Below are positions 6,887 through 15,805 of a stretch of 40,192 bases of DNA, piece by piece. Below the pieces are notes generated by a model. That model saw nothing but the letters and a program-made list of their open reading frames with translations, was not told the origin of the DNA and ran no database searches. The stretch comes from Clostridium sp. UBA2485 (GTDB lineage Bacteria; Bacillota; Clostridia; Clostridiales; Clostridiaceae): assembly GCF_002341865.1 (NCBI RefSeq), contig NZ_DDOV01000061.1, positions 1 to 40,192 on the forward strand. Direction: 5' to 3'. The first letter of the stretch is position 1, and the number at the start of each line of letters is the position of its first letter. A program made the translations under genes and the position numbers.

Positions 6887-8713
6887 ATGAAGAAGGATAA
6901 AAATAAGAAGAATGATATAATGGCATTCAGCGAGGATATTCCTCAAAATACAAAAAAGACTATTAAGAGACTAATGAAACGATTAAAAACGCAAAATAAA
7001 AAGCTAATAATTGTAGGTATATCTGCATTACTAAGCAGTGCATCTTATGCAATTATGCCACTTATGGTTGGAGCAGCTATTAATAATCTACTAGATGCAA
7101 TTCGTAGCTTTGATGGCTCTGGAAGTGTTATATCAATGGTAACACATGCACTAGCTATGCCAGTTTTGATGTTAGTACTAACATCTATTGTGAATAGTTT
7201 GCTTTCTTATATTCAGCAATATATAATATCTAGCATTGGTGAAAATTTAACTCTATCACTACGTAAAGACATTAGCGAAAAAATAAATAAGCTTCCACTG
7301 AAATACTTTGATTCACATAAAACAGGGGATGTTATGAGTAGGGTAACAACTGATCTTGAAAAAGTATCACAAGTCATGCAGATTGGATTTATGCAGTTCA
7401 TATCTTCTTGCTTTACAATTGTACTTACCATTATTGCTATGGTTATCTTAAATCCAAAGTTATCTTTTTTAATTTTTATATTCATTGGAATCAGCGCTAT
7501 TGCAACAAATTTCGTATCAAAATTGAGTCAACGTTATTATGCAGATAATTTTGCTGCCATGGGTGATTTGAGTGGAAAAATTGAAGAAGTATATTCTGGC
7601 AATCGTATTATAAAGGTATTTAATCAACAATCTGATATGATTGAAGAGGTTTCTCAGCTTAACAAAAAGCAGTTTGAAGCAAATAGAAAAGCACAATTCA
7701 TTGATTTTGCTATATATCCAACTATAAGGCTTTTAAATCAACTAGGTTTTGTAGTAACAGCTATTGTAGGTGGAATAATGACACTTAATGGACAGATTTC
7801 CTTAGGTGGAATTCAGGCATTTTTACAATATGTAAATCAGGTTTCTGAGCCTATTACTCAAGCTTCTTATGTTATTATGTCTCTACAATCTGCTATTGCT
7901 GGAGCTGAGAGAGTTTTTGAACTATTAGATGAAGAGGAAGAAACTATAGATAATACGGCTAGTACATTCCAAAAATCTAATGGTAGAGTGACTTTTAAGA
8001 ATGTAAAGTTTGGTTACACACAAGATAGAACTTTAATAAAGAGCCTAAATCTGGAAGTAAAGCCTAATGAAATGGTAGCTATTGTTGGCCCAACAGGTGG
8101 AGGAAAAACTACATTAATTAACTTGATTATGCGTTTTTATGAATTGAATGGAGGATCTATATCAATTGATGGGGTTAATATTACTGAAATTTCTAGAAGC
8201 ACATTGCGTCGACAGATTGGTATGGTACTTCAAGATACATGGCTGTTTGAAGGTACAATAGCTGAAAATATTGCCTATGGTAAGATGGATGCTACACGAG
8301 AGGAAATTATAGCTGCTGCAAAAGCAGCCTGCTGTGACCATTTTATTCGTACACTCCCAGAAGGATATGATACTGTAATATCTAGTGAGACATCTAATGT
8401 TTCTCAAGGACAAATGCAGCTTTTAACTATTGCTCGTGCTATGCTGACTAATCCAACAATTATGATATTAGATGAGGCTACTTCAAGTGTAGATACAAGA
8501 ACAGAAGTAGAAATTCAAAAAGCTTTATCAAGGCTTATGAAGGATAAAACAAGTTTTGTCATAGCTCACAGATTGTCAACTATCCAAAATGCAGATATGA
8601 TTTTGGTTGTTAAAGATGGAGATATTGTAGAGAGAGGAAACCACGAGAGTCTTCTAGCACAAAATGGTTTCTATGCTTCTCTTTATTATAGCCAATTTGA
8701 AGTGGCTAATTAA
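6887..8713 (+). CDS. ABC exporter half-transporter, catalytic subunit
   Basis: This 608-residue protein has a charged 40-residue N-terminal extension, six membrane helices (about 40-345) and an ATPase domain. Walker A is GPTGGGKT (401-408), the catalytic Glu is present (E530 in ILDEATSS), and so is the switch His (H561 in IAHRLST). Its signature is altered to SQGQ (506-509). Paired with the upstream subunit, one composite site has all canonical parts and the other has all altered parts, as expected for an asymmetric heterodimer. An AAGGAGG site overlaps the end of the upstream gene. Confidence 0.93.
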   Translation: MKKDKNKKNDIMAFSEDIPQNTKKTIKRLMKRLKTQNKKLIIVGISALLSSASYAIMPLMVGAAINNLLDAIRSFDGSGSVISMVTHALAMPVLMLVLTSIVNSLLSYIQQYIISSIGENLTLSLRKDISEKINKLPLKYFDSHKTGDVMSRVTTDLEKVSQVMQIGFMQFISSCFTIVLTIIAMVILNPKLSFLIFIFIGISAIATNFVSKLSQRYYADNFAAMGDLSGKIEEVYSGNRIIKVFNQQSDMIEEVSQLNKKQFEANRKAQFIDFAIYPTIRLLNQLGFVVTAIVGGIMTLNGQISLGGIQAFLQYVNQVSEPITQASYVIMSLQSAIAGAERVFELLDEEEETIDNTASTFQKSNGRVTFKNVKFGYTQDRTLIKSLNLEVKPNEMVAIVGPTGGGKTTLINLIMRFYELNGGSISIDGVNITEISRSTLRRQIGMVLQDTWLFEGTIAENIAYGKMDATREEIIAAAKAACCDHFIRTLPEGYDTVISSETSNVSQGQMQLLTIARAMLTNPTIMILDEATSSVDTRTEVEIQKALSRLMKDKTSFVIAHRLSTIQNADMILVVKDGDIVERGNHESLLAQNGFYASLYYSQFEVAN

Positions 8714-8919
8714 ATAGATAATGAAGAGTTTATTTATAAATTAGGGAGCCTTCTAGACAGTGAAAAATATTTAAAACTTCTATAAAACCATTAGCTGGTT
8801 GCTTTCTTGGTTATAAATGGGTTTATATCTATAAAATAAATTAATAAATATAAAAGTTTAAAATAATGTTATTTCAATAGATTTTATTTTAGGTGCAATT
8901 TTAAAGTATTGCGAATTTC

Positions 8920-8946
8920 AAGGATGTCCATTTGGACATCCTTTTA
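8920..8946 (+). terminator. Terminator after the ABC exporter operon
   Basis: AAGGATGTCCA (8920-8930) pairs with TGGACATCCTT (8933-8943), followed by TT. It lies about 200 bp after the exporter stop codon. The T-run is short, so termination may be partial. Confidence 0.6.
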
Positions 8947-9036
8947 GATTATACTTATTTCAGCATTATTTTAAAATATAGCAAACAAAACTAATATATT
9001 GACAAGAGTAATTCCATAGCCTTAAAGGAAAGAGGG

Positions 9037-9064
9037 TTTTGATTAACTAAATAGTTAATCAAAA
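9037..9064. repeat. 12-bp perfect inverted repeat
   Basis: TTTTGATTAACT (9037-9048) and AGTTAATCAAAA (9053-9064) flank a 4-nt centre. The region around it (8950-9260) has no recognisable gene; a short ORF near 9088 (MEWRDIKSHI) follows a GGAGGGGG run but has no identified role. Confidence 0.5.
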
Positions 9065-9259
9065 TTAAAGATATGAGGAGGGGGAATATGGAGTGGAGGG
9101 ATATTAAAAGCCACATTTAAAAGGAACCTAATTATTAATTTAAGGGCATATTGCTCAGAATTTCTTATTTCTAAAAGAGTAAATGAATTTTGCTCTACTC
9201 TCTGTGTTTGCTAGGTAGAAAGTTTATAACACAACTAAGGAATTTAATTAATGGAAAAT

Positions 9260-9300
9260 AAGACTTAATTATCAGTATTAATGGTAATTAAGTCTTTATT
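9260..9300 (+). terminator. Terminator-like hairpin in the gene-poor region
   Basis: AAGACTTAATTA (9260-9271) and TAATTAAGTCTT (9285-9296) form a perfect 12-bp stem with a 13-nt loop, followed by TATT. Confidence 0.5.
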
Positions 9301-9334
9301 ATGTGTATGAAGTATTAAAAAAGGGAATTTTACA

Positions 9335-9625
9335 GTGAAAATTAATGAGGTAGTTAAAAATGAAGATAGAAGAAAGTAAAAGATGTTAAAGAGAGTTAAT
9401 TTAGTATCAGTAAGACTTATTAAAGAAGGTTCGATTTTGTATGAACCAAAAAGAGTTTTAAGTTCTAAAGATGCTTTTGAATTAGGTAAGGAGTTTCTAA
9501 TAGATAGCGATGGGAAGAAGCTTATACTAGTTTGTTTAGATAATAAGAATAAAAGATATTAATAACATACATGATAAGAGCTATAAGGGTTTAATAACTA
9601 GCAAGGATATATTTAAAATCTAATC
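9335..9625 (+). pseudogene. Decayed RadC-like (JAB domain) gene
   Basis: Reading from a GTG at 9335 gives MKINEVVKNEDRRK, a stop, then in the same frame KRVNLVSVRLIKEGSILYE and KLILVCLDNKNK. A +1 shift near 9560 continues as INNIHDKSYKGLITSKDIFK. The pattern corresponds to the RadC/JAB family order (VCLDTKN, then N-I, then GSLNSSIVHPREVFK), but the metal-binding His-His-Asp part is absent. With one in-frame stop, one frameshift and a missing C-terminus, it is most likely a dead gene. The family call is from memory of the pattern. Confidence 0.45.
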
Positions 9626-9639
9626 AAATCTTTTATAAA

Positions 9640-9915
9640 TAAATCATGGAGTAAAGAGATAAAGAAAGAGAATCTTGAACTTGTAAATAAGCAATTTATT
9701 TTATCAGATTATGAGGAATTAGAATCTGATATTTTATATAAAACAAAAATTGATGAAGCAGTATTATGAATATATTAAGTTAGAGGGAAGTATGAGAAAT
9801 GTTAGAGTTGAGGAAGGAATATATGATTTTAAGGTTAGTGATATAGAAAAACATTTTTAATGGAGAAAATATATTTGTTTTATGTAATGAGAATAAAATT
9901 GTGGCAGTTTAGAGT
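9640..9915 (+). pseudogene. Decayed coding remnant of unknown family
   Basis: Three consecutive frame fragments read as protein: KEIKKENLELVNKQFILSDY (ending near 9768), then IKLEGSMRNVRVEEGIYDFK (to about 9860), then FNGENIFVLCNENKIVAV (to about 9912). Each is broken by a frameshift or stop. Their composition is that of a real Clostridium protein, but I do not recognise the family. Confidence 0.35.
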
Positions 9916-10088
9916 TTAACAGGATGGTATAAATTATAGAAAATTCAATAGAAAATCAGTATTATGGAAAAAGAGTTATAAATTATAATAAAATTTGTAT
10001 TTGCAGGTTATAGACATTGAAATAAGTGAGGACTATAATTATTTGAATAGATTTATTTTAGGACAATATAGGAGGAACTTGTAAAAAA

Positions 10089-12026
10089 ATGAGAAAAAAA
10101 ATTAGTATAGCATCTCTTTTAGTAGCATTAGGTATTGTATATGGAGATATAGGTACATCACCACTCTATGTTATGAAATCAATGCTTGGAGTAAATAATG
10201 GATATGTATCAAAGGAACTTATTTTAGGTGGAGTATCTCTTGTGGTTTGGACGTTAACGCTTCAAACGACAATAAAATATGTAATGATAACTCTGGAAGC
10301 AGATAATAAAGGAGAGGGCGGTATATTTTCATTATATACTCTTGTAAGAAAAAGAGCTAAGTGGCTAATTATACCGGCTGTTATAGGAGGAGCAACATTA
10401 CTTGCTGATGGGATGATTACACCGCCTGTAACAGTAACATCAGCAATAGAAGGTTTAACTTTAGTTTTTCCAATAGAAACCAGAAGTATAATTATAATTG
10501 TAATAAGTATATTAACGGTGTTATTTTTACTTCAAAGATTTGGAACAGATGTAATAGGAAGAATGTTCGGACCTATGATGGTTATATGGTTTTCAATGTT
10601 GATAATTCTAGGATTTAGTCAAGTACTACAATATCCTCAAATAATAAAGGCCTTAAATCCTTATTATGGTATTAAGTTATTAGTAACAAATCCTAGAAGT
10701 GTATATATTTTAGGGGCAGTATTTCTTTGTACTACTGGAGCAGAAGCGCTTTACTCCGATCTTGGACATTGTGGTAAAAGTAATATTCACTATACATGGG
10801 TATTTGTAAAAATATGTTTAATAATGAACTATCTAGGCCAAGGAGCGTGGCTTATGTTACGTGAAGGAAGCACAATTAAAGAAAATCCATTCTTTTTAAT
10901 TATGCCAAGTTGGTTTATTATACCAGGAACTATAGTAGCTACTATTGCAGCAATAATTGCTAGCCAAGCACTTATAACGGGATCATTTACGCTAGTTTCT
11001 GAGGCTATTAAATTAAATCTTTTCCCAAAACTTCAAGTTAGATACCCAAATGATGATAAGGGAAAGATTTATATACCAGCAGTAAATTATTTACTTTATA
11101 TTGGATGTGTACTATTAGTTCTAAAGTTTCAGAAATCAGAAAATATGGAAGCAGCATATGGACTAGCAATTACAATAACAATGCTTATGACAACTATTTT
11201 ATTATCTCAATATCTAAGATTTAATAAACAAAAACCAATTATGTCAGTAATAATATTTATTATTTTTATGACAATAGAAACAGGTTTCTTATACGCTAAT
11301 TTATTTAAGTTTATAAATGGTGGATATGTAACAATTATAATTGCTGGAGCACTTATATTTCTTATGTATATTTGGATTTATGGTACAGTTATAAGAAAAA
11401 GGTTTAGTCAATATGTTGATATACTATCTTTTAGCAAGCACTTTAAGGCTTTAAAAGAGGATAAAGAAATACCACTTTATGCTACGAATATTGTATATTT
11501 GACTGAATCACAAAATTATAAGGAAATTGAAAGGAAAATAATTTTTTCTATTTTCAATAAGCAACCTAAACGTGCAAAGTTTTACTGGTTTATAAATGTT
11601 AGAGTAACAGATGAGCCATACACAAAAGAATATAGTGTAAAAACAATTGTACCAAATGAAGCATTTAGCATTCAATTTAATCTTGGATTCCGTATCGATC
11701 AAAAAATTAATGTTTTTTTACATCAAGTTATTCAAGAACTTGCTCGTAGTGGTGAAGTGGAATTTACTCCAAAGGACTATATGATTAGTAATAATGGAAA
11801 ATGTGCTGTGGGAGATTTTAAATTTGTATTATTAGAAGAAATACTTTCTAATGAAAGTGAACTTTCTAAGTGGGACAGTTTTATTACAAGTACAAAATTA
11901 TTAATTAAAAAATTAACTGTTACACCGGAAAAGTGGTTTGGAATAGATACCAGTAATGTTGAAATAGAGAAGGTTCCTATTATTATAGGAAATAGAGGAA
12001 CTTTAAAATTAACAAGGATAAGTTAA
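10089..12026 (+). CDS. kup: KUP-family potassium uptake transporter
   Basis: This 645-residue protein is a proton-coupled potassium importer. The KUP signature GIVYGDIGTSPLY occurs at residues 15-27. About twelve membrane helices fill residues 10-450, and a soluble C-terminal domain of about 190 residues follows; the length is normal for the family. The ribosome-binding site AGGAGG (10070-10075) is 13 nt from the ATG, longer than usual, so initiation may be inefficient. It is monocistronic, with two terminators after it and decayed sequence before it. No c-di-AMP riboswitch was recognised upstream. Confidence 0.95.
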   Translation: MRKKISIASLLVALGIVYGDIGTSPLYVMKSMLGVNNGYVSKELILGGVSLVVWTLTLQTTIKYVMITLEADNKGEGGIFSLYTLVRKRAKWLIIPAVIGGATLLADGMITPPVTVTSAIEGLTLVFPIETRSIIIIVISILTVLFLLQRFGTDVIGRMFGPMMVIWFSMLIILGFSQVLQYPQIIKALNPYYGIKLLVTNPRSVYILGAVFLCTTGAEALYSDLGHCGKSNIHYTWVFVKICLIMNYLGQGAWLMLREGSTIKENPFFLIMPSWFIIPGTIVATIAAIIASQALITGSFTLVSEAIKLNLFPKLQVRYPNDDKGKIYIPAVNYLLYIGCVLLVLKFQKSENMEAAYGLAITITMLMTTILLSQYLRFNKQKPIMSVIIFIIFMTIETGFLYANLFKFINGGYVTIIIAGALIFLMYIWIYGTVIRKRFSQYVDILSFSKHFKALKEDKEIPLYATNIVYLTESQNYKEIERKIIFSIFNKQPKRAKFYWFINVRVTDEPYTKEYSVKTIVPNEAFSIQFNLGFRIDQKINVFLHQVIQELARSGEVEFTPKDYMISNNGKCAVGDFKFVLLEEILSNESELSKWDSFITSTKLLIKKLTVTPEKWFGIDTSNVEIEKVPIIIGNRGTLKLTRIS

Positions 12027-12105
12027 GAAATTAAACCTAACTTTTATCACAATAGATAGAAATAAATGTTGAGGTACTAAGGGTAACGTATCGTATCAAT
12101 CATAG

Positions 12106-12140
12106 AAAAAATCCACAATCTTAAAGATTGTGGATTTTTT
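12106..12140 (+). terminator. Strong terminator after kup
   Basis: AAAAAATCCACAATCT (12106-12121) and AGATTGTGGATTTTTT (12125-12140) form a perfect 16-bp stem with a TAA loop and built-in A and T runs, so it can work in both directions. Confidence 0.9.
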
Positions 12141-12180
12141 ACTTTAACTATAAAATATATTTTTCATTTATACCATTCTT

Positions 12181-12212
12181 AAGCTTCTTGATGTAGGAAC
12201 AAGAAGCTTTTT
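12181..12212 (+). terminator. Second terminator after kup
   Basis: AAGCTTCTTG (12181-12190) pairs with CAAGAAGCTT (12200-12209), followed by TTT. It lies 40 bp after the first terminator. The remaining 250 bp to the next gene show nothing I can name. Confidence 0.75.
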
Positions 12213-12465
12213 ATAAGTTATAAAATAAGTATTAATAAAGATGTAGAAAACAGGAGCAAATAAAAAATGAAAAGTTAAATAATCAGTATTGATAAAAAAT
12301 TAGTATGGCAGTAATGTACAATTAAAGTAAAAAAATGTAGCGTAGTCCGTGATAATATTTAAAGATATGAGAGATTTATACAAAGACATAATAAAGATAC
12401 ATAATTAGTTGCCTTTAGTAGTAATATTATTAATATTAATCAATTGAAAGGAGATTAGGGATATA

Positions 12466-12996
12466 ATGAAAATATGTTTAAGAGATGAAAAAGAAGTTAT
12501 TATAAGAGAAACTAAAAAGGAAGATGCGCAGTCTATGATAGATTTTTATAATTTAGCAGGAGGAGAAACGGATTTTCTTTCATTTGGTAAAAATGAATTT
12601 AAAAGAGATTTAAAAGAATATGAGAGCTATTTAGAATCTACTAGAGGGGAAGATAATTCAATAATATTATTAGCAATAATTGACGAGCAAATAGCAGGTA
12701 TAGCATCAATTAATTCAAATCAGAAAGTTAGAAATAAACATGTGGGAACTTTAGGGATAGTTGTAGCAGAGCAGTATTGTGGATTAGGGTTAGGCAGAAA
12801 AATGATAGATTGTCTTATAGAGTGGGCAAAGTTAAATGGTATTACTAAAAAAATATCTCTTGTAACTAGAGAGGATAATAATAGAGCAATAGAACTATAT
12901 AAAAAGATTGGATTTGAAACTGAAGGTATATTAAAAAAAGATAATTATATAAATGGAGTTTATTATAATACACTTATGATGAGTTTGATTGTTTAG
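12466..12996 (+). CDS. GNAT-family N-acetyltransferase
   Basis: This 176-residue protein is a complete GNAT domain. The acetyl-CoA pyrophosphate-binding loop is QYCGLGLG (residues 103-110, fitting Q/R-x-x-G-x-G/A). The C-terminal motif NNRAIELYKKIGFETEG is typical of RimI/PaiA-like members. The acceptor substrate cannot be predicted. An AAAGGAG site precedes the ATG. It stands alone, with terminators on both sides. Confidence 0.88.
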   Translation: MKICLRDEKEVIIRETKKEDAQSMIDFYNLAGGETDFLSFGKNEFKRDLKEYESYLESTRGEDNSIILLAIIDEQIAGIASINSNQKVRNKHVGTLGIVVAEQYCGLGLGRKMIDCLIEWAKLNGITKKISLVTREDNNRAIELYKKIGFETEGILKKDNYINGVYYNTLMMSLIV

Positions 12997-13049
12997 ATAG
13001 GTAATTTAACTTGCTATATTAAGTAAGCTTAAATTTGTAAAGAAATATT

Positions 13050-13088
13050 TTCCCATGGATAATATTGTTCATCTGTGGGTATTTTTTG
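13050..13088 (+). terminator. Terminator after the GNAT gene
   Basis: TCCCA ... TGGG closes a hairpin with GAT/ATC inside and is followed by TATTTTTT. It is nearly identical to the terminator at 17816-17857 (same ATATTGTTCATCTGTGGG core). Confidence 0.75.
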
Positions 13089-13288
13089 TTTTTAGTTTAG
13101 GGTAGAACTAATAAATCTTTATAAATTAAGAATGAAAAATTTAGGATGAAATTCACTGTCAGTTAATTTCTAAAATGTAGTTTTAACCATAAAAAATATA
13201 AAGAGCATTTATTATAGGAAAATAAATCTTCATAATATCAACAAGTAAGGTAGGTATTATTTTATTATGGAGCAAGAGGAGTGATGCT

Positions 13289-13759
13289 ATGAGGGTAAAA
13301 ATCTTAACAATATTAGGAGCAATTATATTGATTTTAGCTACAGTAGGTTTTTACATATTCAACAATGAATCTAAAGTCTTATCGCATAATAAAACAGAGA
13401 ATATTAAAAAATTTGATGAGGTATATAGTAGTGAAATAAATAAGAGTTATGCCGGAAGTTACTTAGATACAATAGTAACTATGGTTGATGCTAAGGAAGA
13501 GTTTAATATAAAAATCAATGATATTAATAAGGGGAGTGAAGTAATACTTATTAATTCATCAAATGGAGAAAAGCAGAATATGATTTATACGAAAAATAAT
13601 GAATTTGTTTTAACTACTAAACTTGATGAAGGTGTAAATTATGGGATTCTTATGGATAATAAATTAATTGGTGGCATAAGAGTTGTAAATGGATTAGATA
13701 AAGCGGATAAAGAAAAAATATATGAAGAAGTAATGAAAAGTTTACAGTGTGGTATTTAG
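13289..13759 (+). CDS. Membrane-anchored exported protein of unknown function
   Basis: This 156-residue protein has one N-terminal membrane segment (about 5-24, LTILGAIILILATVGFYIF) and a mainly hydrophilic outside domain. There is no lipobox and no cysteine outside the last few residues (LQCGI end). I do not recognise a family. It is the first gene of an apparent operon with ccdA, a TlpA-like thioredoxin and a two-component system, 63 bp before ccdA, so a role as a redox client, partner or sensor accessory is a reasonable inference. AGAGGAG lies before the ATG. Confidence 0.7.
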   Translation: MRVKILTILGAIILILATVGFYIFNNESKVLSHNKTENIKKFDEVYSSEINKSYAGSYLDTIVTMVDAKEEFNIKINDINKGSEVILINSSNGEKQNMIYTKNNEFVLTTKLDEGVNYGILMDNKLIGGIRVVNGLDKADKEKIYEEVMKSLQCGI

Positions 13760-13822
13760 GTACATTAAAAATAACTAATCGTATACTAGTTATTTTATTT
13801 TAGATGCCTTAGGAGGGAAATT

Positions 13823-14506
13823 ATGAATTATATATTACTATTTTTAGAAGGAATAATAACCTTTATATCTCCTTGTATATTGCCTATGATTCCAATATAC
13901 GTTTCATATTTTGCTGGAGGAGATATAGATAATAAAAATTATAAAAACAGAGCATTAATAAGTTCAATAGCATTTGTTGCAGGATTTACCTTTGTGTTTA
14001 CCTTATTAGGTGTAGCAGCTGGAACAGTAGGTGTCATTTTCAATAAATATATGAGGGCGATAAATATAGTATCAGGGACTATTATGGTAATATTTGGACT
14101 GAATTATTTAGGGATAATAAATATAGGATTATTGAATAAAAGCTTTAAAATAGATAACCCAACAGGAAATAAAAAATCCTCTATTATGTCTGCAGTATTA
14201 TTTGGAATGATATTTGGAATTGGATGGACACCATGTGTAGGACCATTTTTAGGGTCAGCGCTTATGATAGCATCAAATTCTACTAATGTATTTATGGGAG
14301 CATCAATGCTACTGACTTACAGTTTAGGTCTTGGAATACCATTTATATTATCAGCACTTCTAATAGATTCTCTGAAAACTACTTTTGATTTCATAAAGAG
14401 AAACTATAAGACAATAAATAGAATATCAGGAGTTTTCCTAATTATTATAGGGATAATGATGATGACTGGCTATCTAAACCTATTACTATCAATATTGACA
14501 TTTTAA
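13823..14506 (+). CDS. ccdA: CcdA-type thiol-disulfide transmembrane electron carrier
   Basis: This 227-residue protein has six membrane helices and the two conserved Cys motifs of the CcdA/DsbD-beta family: FISPCILPMIPIY (C18) and GWTPCVGPF (C138). These cysteines carry reducing equivalents from cytoplasmic thioredoxin across the membrane to extracytoplasmic thioredoxin-like proteins (family knowledge). The TlpA-like gene 21 bp downstream is the obvious partner. AGGAGG precedes the ATG. Confidence 0.93.
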   Translation: MNYILLFLEGIITFISPCILPMIPIYVSYFAGGDIDNKNYKNRALISSIAFVAGFTFVFTLLGVAAGTVGVIFNKYMRAINIVSGTIMVIFGLNYLGIINIGLLNKSFKIDNPTGNKKSSIMSAVLFGMIFGIGWTPCVGPFLGSALMIASNSTNVFMGASMLLTYSLGLGIPFILSALLIDSLKTTFDFIKRNYKTINRISGVFLIIIGIMMMTGYLNLLLSILTF

Positions 14507-14527
14507 AATATAAAGGGAGTGATAAAT

Positions 14528-15106
14528 TTGAAAAATAATAAAAGATATATATATATAAGTGCTATAATGCTAGTTTTACTTGTAGGGGTTAAATTTGGAT
14601 ATGATTATTTATCAAATAATTACAAAAATAATGGAGCTGGTAATGAAGCTAGTAGCAATGTATCAGACGAAAATTCTAGTTTTCAACCAGCAGTAGATTT
14701 TACAGTTTATGATAAAGATAATAATAAAGTAAAGTTATCAGAATATAAAGGGAAGAAGGCTGTAGTAGTAAATTTTTGGGCAAGTTGGTGTTCTCCATGT
14801 AAGTATGAGATGCCGTATTTTCAAGAAGCAACAAATAAATATAATAATGAGGATTTAGAAATACTAATGATAAATGTTACAGATGGAATGAGAGAAACTA
14901 AAGAGTCTGCAGAGGGATTTATGGAAAAAGAAGGATATAATATGAACGTTATGTTTGATATAGATCTTGATGCAGCTAACAAATATCAATTAAATGGTAT
15001 TCCAAGAACAATATTTATAGATAAAGAAGGAAATTTAGTGTATGATCATGTAGGAATCATGGATGAAGAAATGCTTAATGAAAATATAAATAAGATAATT
15101 AAGTAA
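14528..15106 (+). CDS. TlpA/ResA-like membrane-anchored thioredoxin
   Basis: This 192-residue protein has an N-terminal membrane anchor (about 7-25), a short linker, and a thioredoxin fold with FWASWCSPCKYEMP (active-site CSPC, residues 88-91) and the cis-Pro segment NGIPRTIFID. It should act outside the membrane as a disulfide reductase or oxidoreductase, kept reduced by CcdA. I place the start at the TTG at 14528, which is about 8 nt after GGGAG; an in-frame GTG at 14519 overlaps that site and is less likely. Confidence 0.9.
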   Translation: MKNNKRYIYISAIMLVLLVGVKFGYDYLSNNYKNNGAGNEASSNVSDENSSFQPAVDFTVYDKDNNKVKLSEYKGKKAVVVNFWASWCSPCKYEMPYFQEATNKYNNEDLEILMINVTDGMRETKESAEGFMEKEGYNMNVMFDIDLDAANKYQLNGIPRTIFIDKEGNLVYDHVGIMDEEMLNENINKIIK

Positions 15107-15127
15107 GTACCCATGGAGGTATAATTT

Positions 15128-15805
15128 ATGAAAGAAACTATACTTGTTATAGATGATGAAGTTAAGATAATAGAAGTTATAAAATTGTACTTAGAAAATG
15201 AGGGATATACTGTAATACAGGCTACAAGTGGGATTGAGGCATTAAAAAAGCAAAGTGAGTTTAATCCTGATTTATTAATATTAGATTTAATGTTACCTGA
15301 TATATCAGGTGAAAAGGTGTGTGAGCGCATAAGGGAAGAATCTGATGTGCCAATAATTATGTTAACTGCTAAATCAAGTGAAGAGAGTGTACTAAATGGA
15401 TATTCAATTGGAAGTGATGACTATGTAACAAAACCATTTAGTCCAAAGCAATTAGTAGCGAAGGTTAATGCAGTTTTGAAAAGAGTTAAGGGAAATCAAG
15501 GTGAAAACTTAATTTTTAATAATGAATTAATCATAGATATTGTTAATAAAAAAGTAGAATACAATGACAACGAGGTTGTATTAACTGCTTCAGAATATAA
15601 AATATTATCTATACTAGCTAGAAATCCTAATAGAATATTTTCAAGGGAAGAGTTAATGGATTATATAAGTAGAGATAATATTTGTATTTATGATAGAATA
15701 ATTGATACTCATATAAAAAATATAAGAGCTAAACTAGATCAAGATAGTAAAAATCCAACCTATATAAAAACTATTCGTGGTATGGGATATAGGTTTAATG
15801 TTTAA
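15128..15805 (+). CDS. OmpR/PhoB-family response regulator
   Basis: This 225-residue regulator has a receiver domain with acidic residues D9-D10, phospho-acceptor D53, T80 and K102. A winged-helix DNA-binding domain follows (about 130-225, ending TIRGMGYRFNV). GGAGG precedes the ATG, 21 bp after the TlpA-like gene. It overlaps the kinase gene by 8 bp. It probably regulates its own redox operon in response to the paired kinase. Confidence 0.94.
   Translation: MKETILVIDDEVKIIEVIKLYLENEGYTVIQATSGIEALKKQSEFNPDLLILDLMLPDISGEKVCERIREESDVPIIMLTAKSSEESVLNGYSIGSDDYVTKPFSPKQLVAKVNAVLKRVKGNQGENLIFNNELIIDIVNKKVEYNDNEVVLTASEYKILSILARNPNRIFSREELMDYISRDNICIYDRIIDTHIKNIRAKLDQDSKNPTYIKTIRGMGYRFNV

Noticed and set aside
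8714..10088. Possible c-di-AMP (ydaO-type) riboswitch upstream of kup, suggested by gene context and by AGGGAGCC at 8739
   Set aside because: The other conserved ydaO words are absent and the region instead contains decayed coding frames and simple hairpins.
10089..12026. Alternative kup start nearer to the AGGAGG site
   Set aside because: The only closer start-like codon (TTG in AACTTGTAA) is followed at once by a stop codon.
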